Shown one piece after another: positions 53,801-63,305 of a DNA stretch of 64,000 bases. This DNA is from Echinometra lucunter (lineage: Eukaryota; Echinodermata; Echinoidea; Camarodonta; Echinometridae): contig CM057157.1 of NCBI GenBank assembly GCA_029962745.1, positions 20,853,798 to 20,917,797 on the forward strand, read 5' to 3'. Under the pieces are notes generated by a model. It was not told where the DNA came from, did no database searches, and was given only the letters and a program-made list of their open reading frames with translations. Made by a program: the position numbers and the translations under genes. The first letter of the stretch is position 1, and every line of letters begins with the position of its first letter.

Positions 53801-56800
53801 CGTTCCTTTCAGGATCTTCTCAAAATAGACGCCTGCGAACCCACTAGAGAAACAAGCTGATAGAACCGCTAGTAAACCGATCAGTTCAGATGACATAGAA
53901 CGCTCTTCTTCTTTTGGCTTGCTTTCCGTAGGCATCTGTATTGATATGAAGAGGAAACCAGAATCTTAGCAATGAATCCTGTCTTCATACAGTGACCAAA
54001 GTGCTTTCCGCTTTACTAGATTCAATTGTGATTCTGCACCGAGTGAGAAGCATTGCACATGGTAGTAGTTCAAAATCCTATCATGGCACTATCCTCCTCT
54101 GAAAAGTGTGTTTGTTTGTTTTTATTTTAGTTATATGTACAAGGATATGTTTACCTTCCCTCAATCTTATGCCTATGTGTGCACCAGCCAATGTGGAGAG
54201 CCTCTCAACAGAATTGCTAAATTCTTTTAGGTGATCCCCCGGCATTGGCTGGTGCTAAATCTTTATACTGTGATTCTGTTCTTTTATCTTTGTGATGTTC
54301 TTTATGTACATATCTTTGTTATCATCTCCCCTGGGAATAAATAAATAAATAACTAAATAAATGAATAAATGAATGAATGAATGAATGAATAAATGAATGA
54401 ATGAATGAATGAATGAATGAATAAATGAATGAATGAATAAATGAATGAATGAATGAATGAATGAATGAATGAATGAATGAATGAATGAATGAATGAATGA
54501 ATGAATAAATAAATAAATGAATAAATAAATAAGCAAATAAATAAATAAATAAATAAATAAATGAATGACTGAAATGAATGAATGAATGAATAAATGAATA
54601 AATAAACAAATAAAAGTTGCCAACATTTGCTACTCTCAACCCAGGGTAAATGAGTGTCAGGTAGGAAGAAATCTCTATAGTACTCAAGTGCCTTATTGCA
54701 ATAGCTAGGCTAAAGCTTAGGTAACAATATGATACTTCGTAAAGTTTGTAGAGTAGTTTTAAAACTAAAGGAAAGTCATCTGTGAAAATTTCCAGATAAA
54801 TGATTATGCATTTACCGGTATTGAATTTCATATCATATGAAAGAGTAGTTTATTTTCTTTCCATTGAGAGCTAGCATTAGTTTTCAGGGTCACGCATCAA
54901 CGAATGCCATTGTCTTCACAATTTTGTGCAAAATAAAAATCACTTTCCTCCATGACACAATAGGTAGGGTGTGAGTTAAATGGCTTTGTGAAATCTTGTT
55001 AGCTCTCCATGGCTGTCTGTTAGTAAGCAAATCTCAGTATGATTGGGTTTAAGCCTGAACAAAGAGTCTGATGAACTTCACACAACAAAGAACATGATGA
55101 CCGACAGTCATAAATCTTGACCAAGAAGAAGTTAGATCTTCAAGGAGCACAGAGAGCATGTTTGTTTATCTGCAGTGCTGCAGCCACCACACTTTGATTA
55201 AAAATGTATATATATAAAACACTAAAAAACAAACAGCAAAGTCATATCTTTACACACAAGTATGATATTTTACCCCTTTTCTATGTTCTTTGATCTACAT
55301 TGCTTTGAGATCTTTATTATCTTTCACTTCGCACTGCTTCTGTGGAAGGCAAACCTGCTATCAAATTCAGCGAGGCTATCTTCAGAGCAAATGCTTCTCA
55401 TCTGAAAAGGCTTTAATACATAGCAAACACTCTGATGAAAAAAAAAGTCATCCATTATGAAAATGAAGCACTCAGGCCATTTGACTGAGGGCTTCTCGTT
55501 AACATCATGCCCATTGTGTTGTACCAGCGAGTAAACCACCTGGGATTTCCCACAAAAGTTTGGAGACAATCATGTTCAGTGATGCATGACCCTGCAAACC
55601 TAAATGGGTTACCACTGAAAAGCTCTTTGAAAAAACCCTTTCACATGATATGAAATTCAATTCCAGGAAATACATATATCGGCTATATGTCTATTAAAAT
55701 TTGCTAATATAAATTATCTACAAATGAATTTGAATGATATATATACCTGAACCAGGGCCACTCCAGCCATCAATAATATGAGAGAGATCCATTTTGTTGC
55801 ATTCAGCTGCTTGCCTAACATGAACACTGAAAACATGGCTGTTGTGAGAATCTTTAATTGGTAGGTCACCTGTTACAAAAAAAAAATTGAAAGTAAAGAT
55901 GCAATCAATAGTCAGTTAATTGAAATATAAGGTCATGCCACAACTTTGAGAATATTTAAGAAGCTGGCTTTTTTTTTTCTTCATGTTTCTTTGTTTGTTG
56001 GAAAGATGTGCTTCATGACGAGAGGGATCCTGAATAGTCTGTTTTATTGCCAACAAAAATTTGATTTGAATATATTATGTTTCACTGGAAAAGACAAAGA
56101 AAAAAAAAAGCAGAAGCAGAAAGCAGAATGAGAATGCGAAAGAGAGGGGGAGGCCTACAAAATACGGTGTTTGGCCCACAAAAACAGGCTGAAAAAAACT
56201 TTGTTCTGTAACATCTTTGCAATTTCAAGTTCATAATTTCAATAATTTCACTATTCCCTTAAACAATGTTTTTTTTCAACATATTCTTTTTGCAATTTCA
56301 AATTCATAATTTACTATTCACAGGGCTGCCAACACTCACGCATTGAGCGTGAGACTCACGCATTTCACCCATTTCTCACGCTCTCACGCTAATAAAAAAT
56401 GATAGATTTCAATAAAATAGCGACCAACTCAAGAATTTAGGAAGCACTGAAAAACTTGTGAAAGTTTTCCCGCCTTTTGTCGAAAGCCCTCGATCTCATT
56501 TCGAGCACGTGCGTATGAAAGATCCATAGAGATAAATTTATAGGATCTCTATGGTAAGATCTGATTGGCACCTAGCCGGGCTATACTATATGCATCGATA
56601 TATTGAAATTGAAACAAATATAGGTCCCAATTGCCCCCATGGAATTACCAATTGGCAATTGGGAGTACATGGAAAATGAAACAATGGGTCCCCATTAACC
56701 TGACATTACCGGCCCGTACCATACCGTATACGCACAACACATGAATTCTCTATGTTTATATGGAATACTTTCAGCCATACTGACAATGAAGGTGGCAACA

Positions 56801-59349
56801 GAGGAGGCTTGATACAATAAATTCTCTGTTTGGATGCTTGCTTGTTGCATCTTCCCATCATATGCACCCAAGAGTACCTACATCCAAAACCTGGGACAAA
56901 CAGAGAAGGGAACCAAATAAACACATGGTTGGCATTTTTCAACAAGTGGGTATTCCGTGTTTATCATTTTCTTTGCATGTAAAATTGTATAATTTTCTCT
57001 CTTCATAATGCCTTTAGGTATATGTTAAAATACTCTATAAAGTGTGCACCAGATCACACAATTTCACCTTGAAAAATAAAAAAGCTCCACACCGTGGGAG
57101 GGGGGTCGCCCCCCTCCCACACTCTCCCCCACTCCCTCGCTTCGCATGATCGGGCTTGGTCGCTTCGCTCCCTCACACTTCGCTTCTCGTATAATCTCAC
57201 TCTCAACTATTATCCAATGTTGGCAGCCCTGCTATTCATTTCTTCAATAATTCACTATTCCCAGCAGCATGGATGCCTGGCATATAAACACAGAAACATC
57301 AGTTCTTCAATACAAAGAGATCACACTTTTGAAACTGACTGCACGTTTATAGAAAAGAAAAAGGTTATATAGAAAAGAAAAAGGATATATGCACCTGTTT
57401 CAAAAACAGGCAATCCAAATAAAATTAAAGATATTGATTTCTGTAATGTGTTTCATTGATTTTGCTAATATTCTGAAAAAAGGCATTTTGAGCTTTCATG
57501 GATTCTGAAATCTAATATCACATCTGGTTTTCAGCAAAACAGAGGATTGTGCTTGGACTCGCACTCTGAAAAGTGACAATGCAAGATCTGGCATTCATGT
57601 AAAAACAAAAGGCCATAAATATCTTAGCATGCTGCTAATTTCATCATTTACTGAAACAAATTATGGGTAACATGAGAGGGGAAACAAGTTTAGCGCATGC
57701 AGCTTCATGAGCCAAAAATTCCAGAAAGGCATGAAATACTCTTGTACCATTCTTATTAGGTTTACCAAGGTAATTCTCATCACCGCAAGTTGAATCAATC
57801 TTTGTTTTCATGAAATTGTCTTCCTGCATCTTTTACAAGAAAAGGGTCAAAATTACACTATTACACTGTACTACTGTAATGCCAGAACTTCAGTAAACTT
57901 TCCCAATAGTAAATGACAGCCATTTTCATTTTTTTCTCAAATTACACAAATTTTATTGCTGTCTCAGTTGTAGAATCAAATTCTTTGGTGGGATGAAACC
58001 TTCATGAATCTGAACTCCTGAGATTTGCAAACATTTCACACAGGTGAAAGTATCGTGGATGAGGTCTACAGTTCACCATGGTGGTAAGTCCTGAAAAGGA
58101 CTGTTACGTTAGTTTTCCTCTAACTTAACAGTCCTTTTCAGGACTTTAATGGTGAACCATAAACCTCATCCACATTATCAGTACCACCATGCAAACCTCC
58201 ATCTCCAAAGATCACCAGGTGAAAGTATTTGGTTTAAGAGTATATCATGATATAAGTACCTGATATGTTGCAGCATCAAGATGGGAGAGGGCAAGGAAGA
58301 GTAAATTGTTCTGGAGTGTGTACAGTCCCGATGGAATTGCCAATTTGAGGCAGTCTTTTGGGTTATTGATGATCTCCTCTCTGATCACTTTCATGAAACC
58401 TTCGATTGTCCTTCCTCCTGTGAAATAAAAGAGGTATAGAGAGTTGGTGGGAAGTATGATTTCAATGCAGTATTTTAGTTAATACCATTTGGTTTAATTA
58501 ACATAATGCAGACTTTAAAAGAAACTTGTACGTCAAAACTTACAATAAATTCTATTCAACATGGAACCTACTAGATGCCACAACCACCACTCCAACTATA
58601 TACTACAAATGGCACTTCTGTACAGCAATACAAACGTACTACCACTTCCACTACCACAACCACTAACACCACTTCAATTCAACTCACACTCTTTGAAGTC
58701 TATATACAGGCCACTGTCTTCATGCACTGGACATGACAATACAAACAGACTACCACAATTGTTACCACCACTTCAATTCAACTCACGACTCTTTGAAATG
58801 TCCAAGCAATAACATACAGGCCACTATCTTCATGCACTGGACATGACCACCTCCACTGAGCTGTAGTCCTAGAGTGGTCCCTACACTGCAACCATTACCA
58901 CAACTATTAATACTGTTCCTGCCACCATCATCACCACCACCTCTACCACTATCATGAACACAAAGATCAACTCACCCTCTTAAAGAATAATACAGGCCAC
59001 TATCTTCATGCACTCAGCTATGACGACAGTGGCTGAGCTGTGGTCCCTACAGTTGGACAATTCTACCACTACAACAACTACTAATACCACTCCTGCCACC
59101 TTCATCACCACCACCTCTACCACTATCATGAACACCACCATCCCTCAACTCACCCTCCTGAAAGAACACCAGAAATATACAGGCCACTATCTTCATGCAC
59201 TCGGCCATGACGACAGCCGTAGAGCTGAGGTAGCGTGGGCCTTCTGACTGGACAGTCCTGGAATACCTCATGGTCAGGACGAGGGTGGTTGTCTGGACGA
59301 TCAGGATGCCCAGCGACAGGTACTTGAGGTTGCACCTCACTGTGTTCAT
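50728..59349 (-). CDS. slc35a3: Nucleotide-sugar transporter, SLC35A3-like (UDP-GlcNAc type)
   Basis: Joined minus-strand exons 59349-59154, 58417-58260, 55869-55747, 53935-53767, 52979-52861, 51352-51219 and 50827-50728 sum to 999 nt, an open frame of 332 residues with TAG stop; human SLC35A3 is 325. The start ATG at 59349 follows an acceptor (CTGCAG), so a non-coding 5' exon lies further right. Signature stretches in order: [106 protein letters not shown], and [20 protein letters not shown]. These are typical of the ten-helix Golgi antiporters SLC35A1-A3, closest to A3. It would exchange UDP-GlcNAc for UMP across the Golgi membrane. Substrate identity is inferred from family resemblance. 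Confidence 0.95.
51219..51352 (-). CDS. slc35a3: SLC35A3-like exon 6
   Basis: Acceptor TTCCAG, donor GTAAGA, phase 0 in and phase 2 out. It encodes [40 protein letters not shown] and FTPS. GGLV.A.V.KYADNI.KGFA.S is the strongest signature of the SLC35A family. Confidence 0.96.
51396..51600. repeat. Interspersed repeat, copy 1 (pair with 53268-53470)
   Basis: TTAAAGAGAAGCTTGAGTTCTGAG, TTTTTTCATTCTTTC, AATGCCCTCATATT and CATTCATGC.(A)(G)ATTTGTGTGTGGTC are shared, in the same order and orientation, with 53268-53470 (about 200 bp, diverged). Both lie in introns of the transporter. Family unknown. Confidence 0.85.
52375..52738. mobile_element. GCCCGCCGCACAC inverted-repeat element, copy 2
   Basis: The left end GCCCGCCGCACACTATACG is intact; the right end has decayed (GATCATAAAGTGTATGGCGGGC). 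364 bp, in the transporter intron between exons 5 and 6. Diverged over its length from 49034-49447. Confidence 0.88.
52861..52979 (-). CDS. slc35a3: SLC35A3-like exon 5
   Basis: Acceptor TTCGTAG, donor GTCAGT, phase 1 in and phase 0 out. It encodes [20 protein letters not shown] and [19 protein letters not shown]; the NGFFQGY...TW segment is diagnostic of SLC35A3-type proteins. Confidence 0.95.
53268..53470. repeat. Interspersed repeat, copy 2
   Basis: Diverged direct copy of 51396-51600, lying in the intron between transporter exons 4 and 5. Both are followed some 200 bp later by a GGGGTAATTTCA word or its inverse, possibly the far end of the same element. Confidence 0.8.
53767..53935 (-). 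CDS. slc35a3: SLC35A3-like exon 4
   Basis: Acceptor AATACAG, donor GTTAGT, phase 0 in and phase 1 out. It encodes a charged luminal/cytosolic loop ([16 protein letters not shown]), then [20 protein letters not shown] and [14 protein letters not shown]. The loop is richer in Lys/Glu than in vertebrates. Confidence 0.93.
54302..54613. repeat. AATG/AATA tetranucleotide array, probably seeded by a LINE tail
   Basis: About 270 bp of AATAAATGAATG-type repeats. The array is entered through TGTTATCATCTCCCCTGGG then AATAAATAAATAAATAA, typical of a CR1/L2-like 3' end. Translations such as FIHSFIHS on the other strand are spurious. Confidence 0.9.
54614..54745. mobile_element. Possible diverged SINE fragment
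   Basis: CTACTCTCAACCCAGGGTAA ... AGGCTAAAGCTTAGGTAACAAT resembles parts of the SINEs at 17779 (CCACTCTCCACCCAGGTG) and 29409 (AGGCTAAAGCTGGGGTAATAAT). Confidence 0.4.
55747..55869 (-). CDS. slc35a3: SLC35A3-like exon 3
   Basis: Acceptor GTAACAG, donor GTATAT, 41 codons, phase 0. It encodes [20 protein letters not shown] and the next helix, ending [19 protein letters not shown] is nearly invariant in SLC35A transporters. Confidence 0.95.
56331..57231. mobile_element. 901-bp hAT-like element with CAGGGCTGCCAACAYT ends
   Basis: CAGGGCTGCCAACACT at the left, AATGTTGGCAGCCCTG at the right, flanked by CTATTCA on both sides (56324-56330 and 57232-57238). CAGGG ends with a 7-8 bp duplication are the hAT signature. 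Inside are repeated CTCACGC words and a G/C hairpin (GGGAGGGGGGTCGCCCCCCTCCC, near 57096). No transposase is evident. It lies in the intron between transporter exons 2 and 3. Confidence 0.88.
58054..58215. mobile_element. Inverted-repeat element with 13-bp duplications, copy 2
   Basis: Flanked by an exact 13-bp direct repeat CAGGTGAAAGTAT (58041-58053 and 58216-58228). In reverse orientation it shows the same order as 47720-48091: GGAGGTTTGCATGGTGGTAC head, then TGGATGAGG, GGTTCACCAT and AAGTCCT..AGGACT arms. It lacks the long centre. Confidence 0.88.
58260..58417 (-). CDS. slc35a3: SLC35A3-like exon 2
   Basis: Acceptor TTTCACAG, donor GTACTT, phase 1 in and phase 0 out. It encodes [20 protein letters not shown], then [20 protein letters not shown] and [10 protein letters not shown] 162-bp inverted-repeat element with 13-bp duplications lies just 3' of its donor. 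Confidence 0.95.
58690..59349 (-). repeat. Diverged tandem copies of transporter exon 1 end plus donor
   Basis: The exon segment read on the plus strand as TACAGGCCACTATCTTCATG followed by CACT occurs at 59178 (true exon), 58991, 58815 and 58705. Each copy keeps a CAACTCAC word, the inverse of the GTGAGTTG donor, about 20-35 bp to its left, and the units are joined by CCACCA/CTACCA trinucleotide DNA. Spacing is 187, 176 and 110 bp. The 58991 copy extends furthest into the exon. Confidence 0.85.
59154..59349 (-). CDS. slc35a3: SLC35A3-like exon 1 (start codon, TM1-2)
   Basis: CTGCAG acceptor directly before ATG, GTGAGT donor, phase 1 out. It encodes [20 protein letters not shown], then [30 protein letters not shown] and CIFLVFFQE. 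The 3' part of this exon and its donor recur as diverged tandem copies in the following intron. Confidence 0.93.
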
Positions 59350-59472
59350 CTGCAGGTATGATGGGAACAAAACGTAATTTTATCAACATTAATCCTAGTT
59401 ATCTACGTGGCATGTACTAGTGGACTGAAAGGCCACAAGACTGACATTTAGGAACCCTCAGAAATGTTTTCA

Positions 59473-59585
59473 GGGGAGCATTTCATGAAGTGTCTTGCTC
59501 TCAGCCAATCAGATGTAAGGATTTCAGTAGCTTATAACAGTTGCCAGTAAAAATTTCTGACAAGACACTTCACGAACTGCTCTCC
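59473..59585. mobile_element. GGGGAGCATTTCAT inverted-repeat element, copy 2
   Basis: GGGGAGCATTTCATGAAGTG, TCTTG... ATTTCAGTAGCTTATAACAG, and ...GACAAGACACTTCACGAAC, TGCTCTCC. Shorter and more decayed than 2519-2654 but with the same blocks in the same layout. Confidence 0.8.
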
Positions 59586-60210
59586 AGAAGACATATGTGC
59601 AAATGACATGTCAAGTCTTGTCTATCTCTTTGGATCAATCTCAGGAACACTCAGATAACATTCCAGAAGATGAGCTGGACCACCACCGTTGGCCTCAAGA
59701 ACCATCCATCTTTTTGATTCATCAGTCAGAGAATAAATCCACAACAATATAAGTTTGTAACTTTTTTGAATACGGGGTAGTACATTAAAGCAATATCTCC
59801 ACACATTTCAGAATCAGTTATCCCTGCTTACCATAGCTGCCATGATGCAAGGAGTATTGCAAGCAATGAATGAACAGATACCCACAGAGATATGAATCAC
59901 AGACAGAAAATCAAGGGAAAGCAAGTATGCTGTTCATACCATACTCGCGGCAATGGAAAGCAAAGAAGTTCTCTGCACAGCAAACTACCAGTACAAATAC
60001 AAGCAGACCACCAGCACATAATTCATAGCGATAGGGAAGTACCCACATATTAAAGGCTTGTTAGTAAGAAAGGTTTTTCTATTAAAGCGTAGTACTGCAT
60101 GTCACATTTCTGTACAGGTGAGTGAGTGTGCATCTATCACCTTTGTTGCAACCATTATCCCACCTTGTCATGCATTTCACACACAAAGAAACCACCACAT
60201 TTTTCACTAA

Positions 60211-60789
60211 AGGGGAATGCAACCCAGACATCAGTGTGCTCCCAGTGATTGAAGAAGAACAAGAAGAGTAAACAGTGAAAGTTTGAAGAAAATCGGACAA
60301 TGTGTTCAAGAGTTATGAACTTTGAAAGTTAAGTAAATCCTTATTGTGGGGATCCTTGCATTGGCAACTTGCCAGCATCTGTGATGTCATCGTGGACAAC
60401 TCTCCATTCATTTTGTACACAGAATTTAACATTTTCTTTATTTTCAAGAAAAAATAAAAATTCTTCTGATTTATTTTTTGAGTATGACATGGCTATATCA
60501 ATTATGCAAGCATTTTGAGAAGAATTATGTTGATTCCTGACTTGAAATTTAATATAAATTAATTTTTTTTTTAAATTATGTACAAAACGAATTGAGAGTT
60601 GTCCACGATGACATCACAGATGCTGGCAAAGTTGCCAATTCAAGGATCCCCATAATAGGGATTTACTGAAACTTTCAAAATTCATAACTCTTGAAAAGAT
60701 TGTACGATTTTGCTCAAACTTTCACCGTTTACTATTCTTGGTCATCTTTATTCACTAAGAGCACATTGATGCCCGGGATGTATTCTCCT
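60211..60789. mobile_element. Foldback element family FB-1, copy 2
   Basis: Starts AAGGGGAATGCAACCCAGAC and ends with the diverged inverse. It matches 7801-8377 along both arms (GAAAATCGGACAA, GGACAACTCTCCATT and GATGTCATCGTGGACAAC). The terminal TTAA has been lost by substitution. Confidence 0.85.
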
Positions 60790-61112
60790 GTAAACGATGT
60801 GCCACTGCTTATCTGAACAAGCCTATACAGAGAGAGCATTGCCCCCCTTGACTGTTTGATTATAATGGAGACCTTCCACTAAAATTAGTCTTTACTATTT
60901 CTATGCTGGCAGCCTAGATGGTATATCATTCACACAATCAATAATCCGAGGATTTGTGACAGTCACAGAGTAGAGTTTGAACAGAATTTGTGTGCCTACT
61001 TCAATAGCACTATGCAAAAAGTACTGTACACGAAGCCATCTGAATGGAAACCGATATAGAAATAGAAGATATAAACAGCCAAGTAGACAGATAAAAACAC
61101 AAATATACACAC

Positions 61113-61301
61113 CAGGGAAAAAATTACACGGGGGCTGAGGGCGAATTTGCCCCCGAAATGCCAAAAAGAGCCCTGGAAAACTAAAAAAGAGCCCCAGAAA
61201 TTCTCATAGGGTCCAATGTTAACTGTAATACAATGTAGAAAATTTGGGCTGGTGGGCTCAAAAAGTAGCCCTGGAAAAAAAAATTATTATTTCTTTCCCT
61301 G
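61113..61301. mobile_element. hAT-like MITE with CAGGGAAA ends and perfect 8-bp duplication
   Basis: CAGGGAAAAAATTA at the left and TTATTTCTTTCCCTG at the right are flanked by ATACACAC on both sides (61105-61112 and 61302-61309). 189 bp; its inverse matches the element at 29211-29645. Confidence 0.93.
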
Positions 61302-62472
61302 ATACACACAATTAGCACAAAAATCACTCGCATGCTTTCAAGGCCATGTATGCCTAAATATCAATTGTAACTTGGATTGCCACAAGGCATGACTATCCTT
61401 GAAAGTTGGTTGGCTGTGCATACACTTTTTCATAATTTGCATTGCACATGTTAATATTATAGATTTCATGGTTTTTAGGACAATTACCCCTCCCATCCCC
61501 CCCCCCCCCCCCCCCCCCCCCCCCACAAAGCATGACAAACCTTGAAAGGATGGATGGCTATGCATACACTTTTTCATTATTTGCATTTCATTTGTTAATA
61601 GTTATAGATTTTAAAAGAAATAACAGTTACATGTACATGGTTTCTGGGACAATTACTCACTGGGGCTAATTGTACTACACATCAATTTTCCTGGTGATAG
61701 ATTTCCAAAGGGGTGTAACTTTCCTGGGGGTAATTGTCCTTGAGTGGGGGAGGGGTACAGTGTAATTGTCCTGATGGAATTCATGCTGAGGAAAAGTTGT
61801 CCTGCAGGGTGAAGGTAACTGTCCAGAAACAATGCACACGTCATACGCCACCAAATGGGGTGAGGCAAGAGTAAGATCGAGGGGACAGGAAGAAAGGGTC
61901 TGTCATATAGATTAAACAATTATTTTTTGAACTTTTGACTCCTGCAACCCCAACTCAATTACAACTCTGACCACTCACTCTGCTAGGATACGGATTTGAT
62001 TGGTACACATCTAGCCACCAAGAGGCTAAAAAGATAATTTTTGCCTCAGTGCTCAGTGCTTGCTTTTTTTTTTTTTGGCCGCCTCATAAACCGTTAACTT
62101 ACGCTTAAAATCCCACGGTGGTTTAATGTGGGGTTTTGCAGCTTCATATGTGAACAAGCCTTCATATTTTCAGCCACAACAAAAATATCCATTTTACTGA
62201 ACTTTACATTTACACAACACAAGGTCACAACTGCATCATGAAGAACGAAGTCTGTCTCCAAAATTTGGCTGTTATCCAAGAGCAAATTTAACAGAACCTC
62301 AAAGAAACAAAGAAAAAAAGGAGAATTTCTTCTGAAAACTTGTGTGAAATGAGTGATCTTACATACATGTAATGCTGTGTTGACATTTGCTCTGATGTTT
62401 TTAATAGTGACACTGCTTGTCAAAAAAAAAAAAAAAAAAAAAGGTACAGCAGTGCCCATGGTACAACCATCC

Positions 62473-63119
62473 TGGTAATTGGATGGTACACCACACTAAT
62501 TTGGTGGCCCAAAAAGAAGGAACACCTGTAATCCTTAATTTCAGGGAAATGTATGACATGATGTGATAATTGTTCATTTGGTTTGAAAGAGAATTTCTTT
62601 TCCTTGAAAATGACACCCAAATCATTAATTTTGGCTTATGCGTTCAGATGTTAGGGCTCATTCCGTGAGACAATGTTGTTTCTAAAATTTGCTACTTTCA
62701 CAATTGAAATCATATGAGATCAAGGGAAAACCTACTACCTAACGGCATTCCATAGAAACAGCTCGCTGCCTGAATTATCTCCACGTTTTCAATGAAAGGA
62801 AAATCAACCAGGCGTTTATTCAGGCAAGGAGCTGTTTCCATTGAATGCTGTCGGGTGAAGGATTTTCCTTTCAAGTAACAGGAATTCAGTCGCTTAAGTA
62901 GCAAATTTTGAAAATGACATTGCCTCGTGAAATGAGCCCTAGCATCTAAACGCGTGAGTCATAATGGGTGATCTTGGTGTCATTTTGCTTGGAAATAAAT
63001 TTTCTTTTGAATATATTAAATTATCATCACCTTATGTCATACATCTCGCTAAAATTAAGGATCACAAGTGTTCCGTTTTTTGGGGGCCACCCTGTATACA
63101 TGTACCATCAAATTACCAT
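62473..63119. mobile_element. ~650-bp foldback element, nearly full-length hairpin
   Basis: Left arm words GGTAATTGGATGGTACA, GGTGGCCC, GGAACACCTGTAATCC, ATGTATGACAT, AAAATGACACC, TAGGGCTCATT, AAATTTGCTAC, CATTCCATAGAAACAGCTC and GCCTGAAT all recur inverted in the same order on the right. The centre of symmetry is near 62796. Arms are about 320 bp with scattered mismatches. No transposase. Confidence 0.9.
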
Positions 63120-63235
63120 GTTTGTACTAGTTTGCAGGCTCAAACCCTGGTCTGTCAAATTAAGTTATAAAGGTCTGAGTAAGAGACTAAAGCAGGTGTC
63201 AGGTGAAGCTGCTCCACACTAGCTAGGCACATGGC

Positions 63236-63305
63236 CTAGGCTTCTCTCAAGACTCAAATGTAATTTAGTAAAGTGTCAATTAGGGTCTGTGCCTGCAGAC
63301 TATGT
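63236..63305. repeat. Interspersed repeat shared with 24475-24570
   Basis: Same orientation and word order as the 24.5-kb copy (CTAGGCTTCTCTCAAGACTC, AAAGTGTCAATTAGGGTCTG). Family unknown. Confidence 0.75.

Noticed and set aside
54255..54831. Long minus-strand frames of FIHSFIHS repeats
   Set aside because: Product of the AATG/AATA tetranucleotide array.
59008..59247. Thr-rich plus-strand frame
   Set aside because: Antisense of transporter exon 1 plus its trinucleotide-rich tandem copies.
62710..62904. 64-residue minus-strand frame
   Set aside because: It lies wholly inside the large hairpin element and shows no domain.
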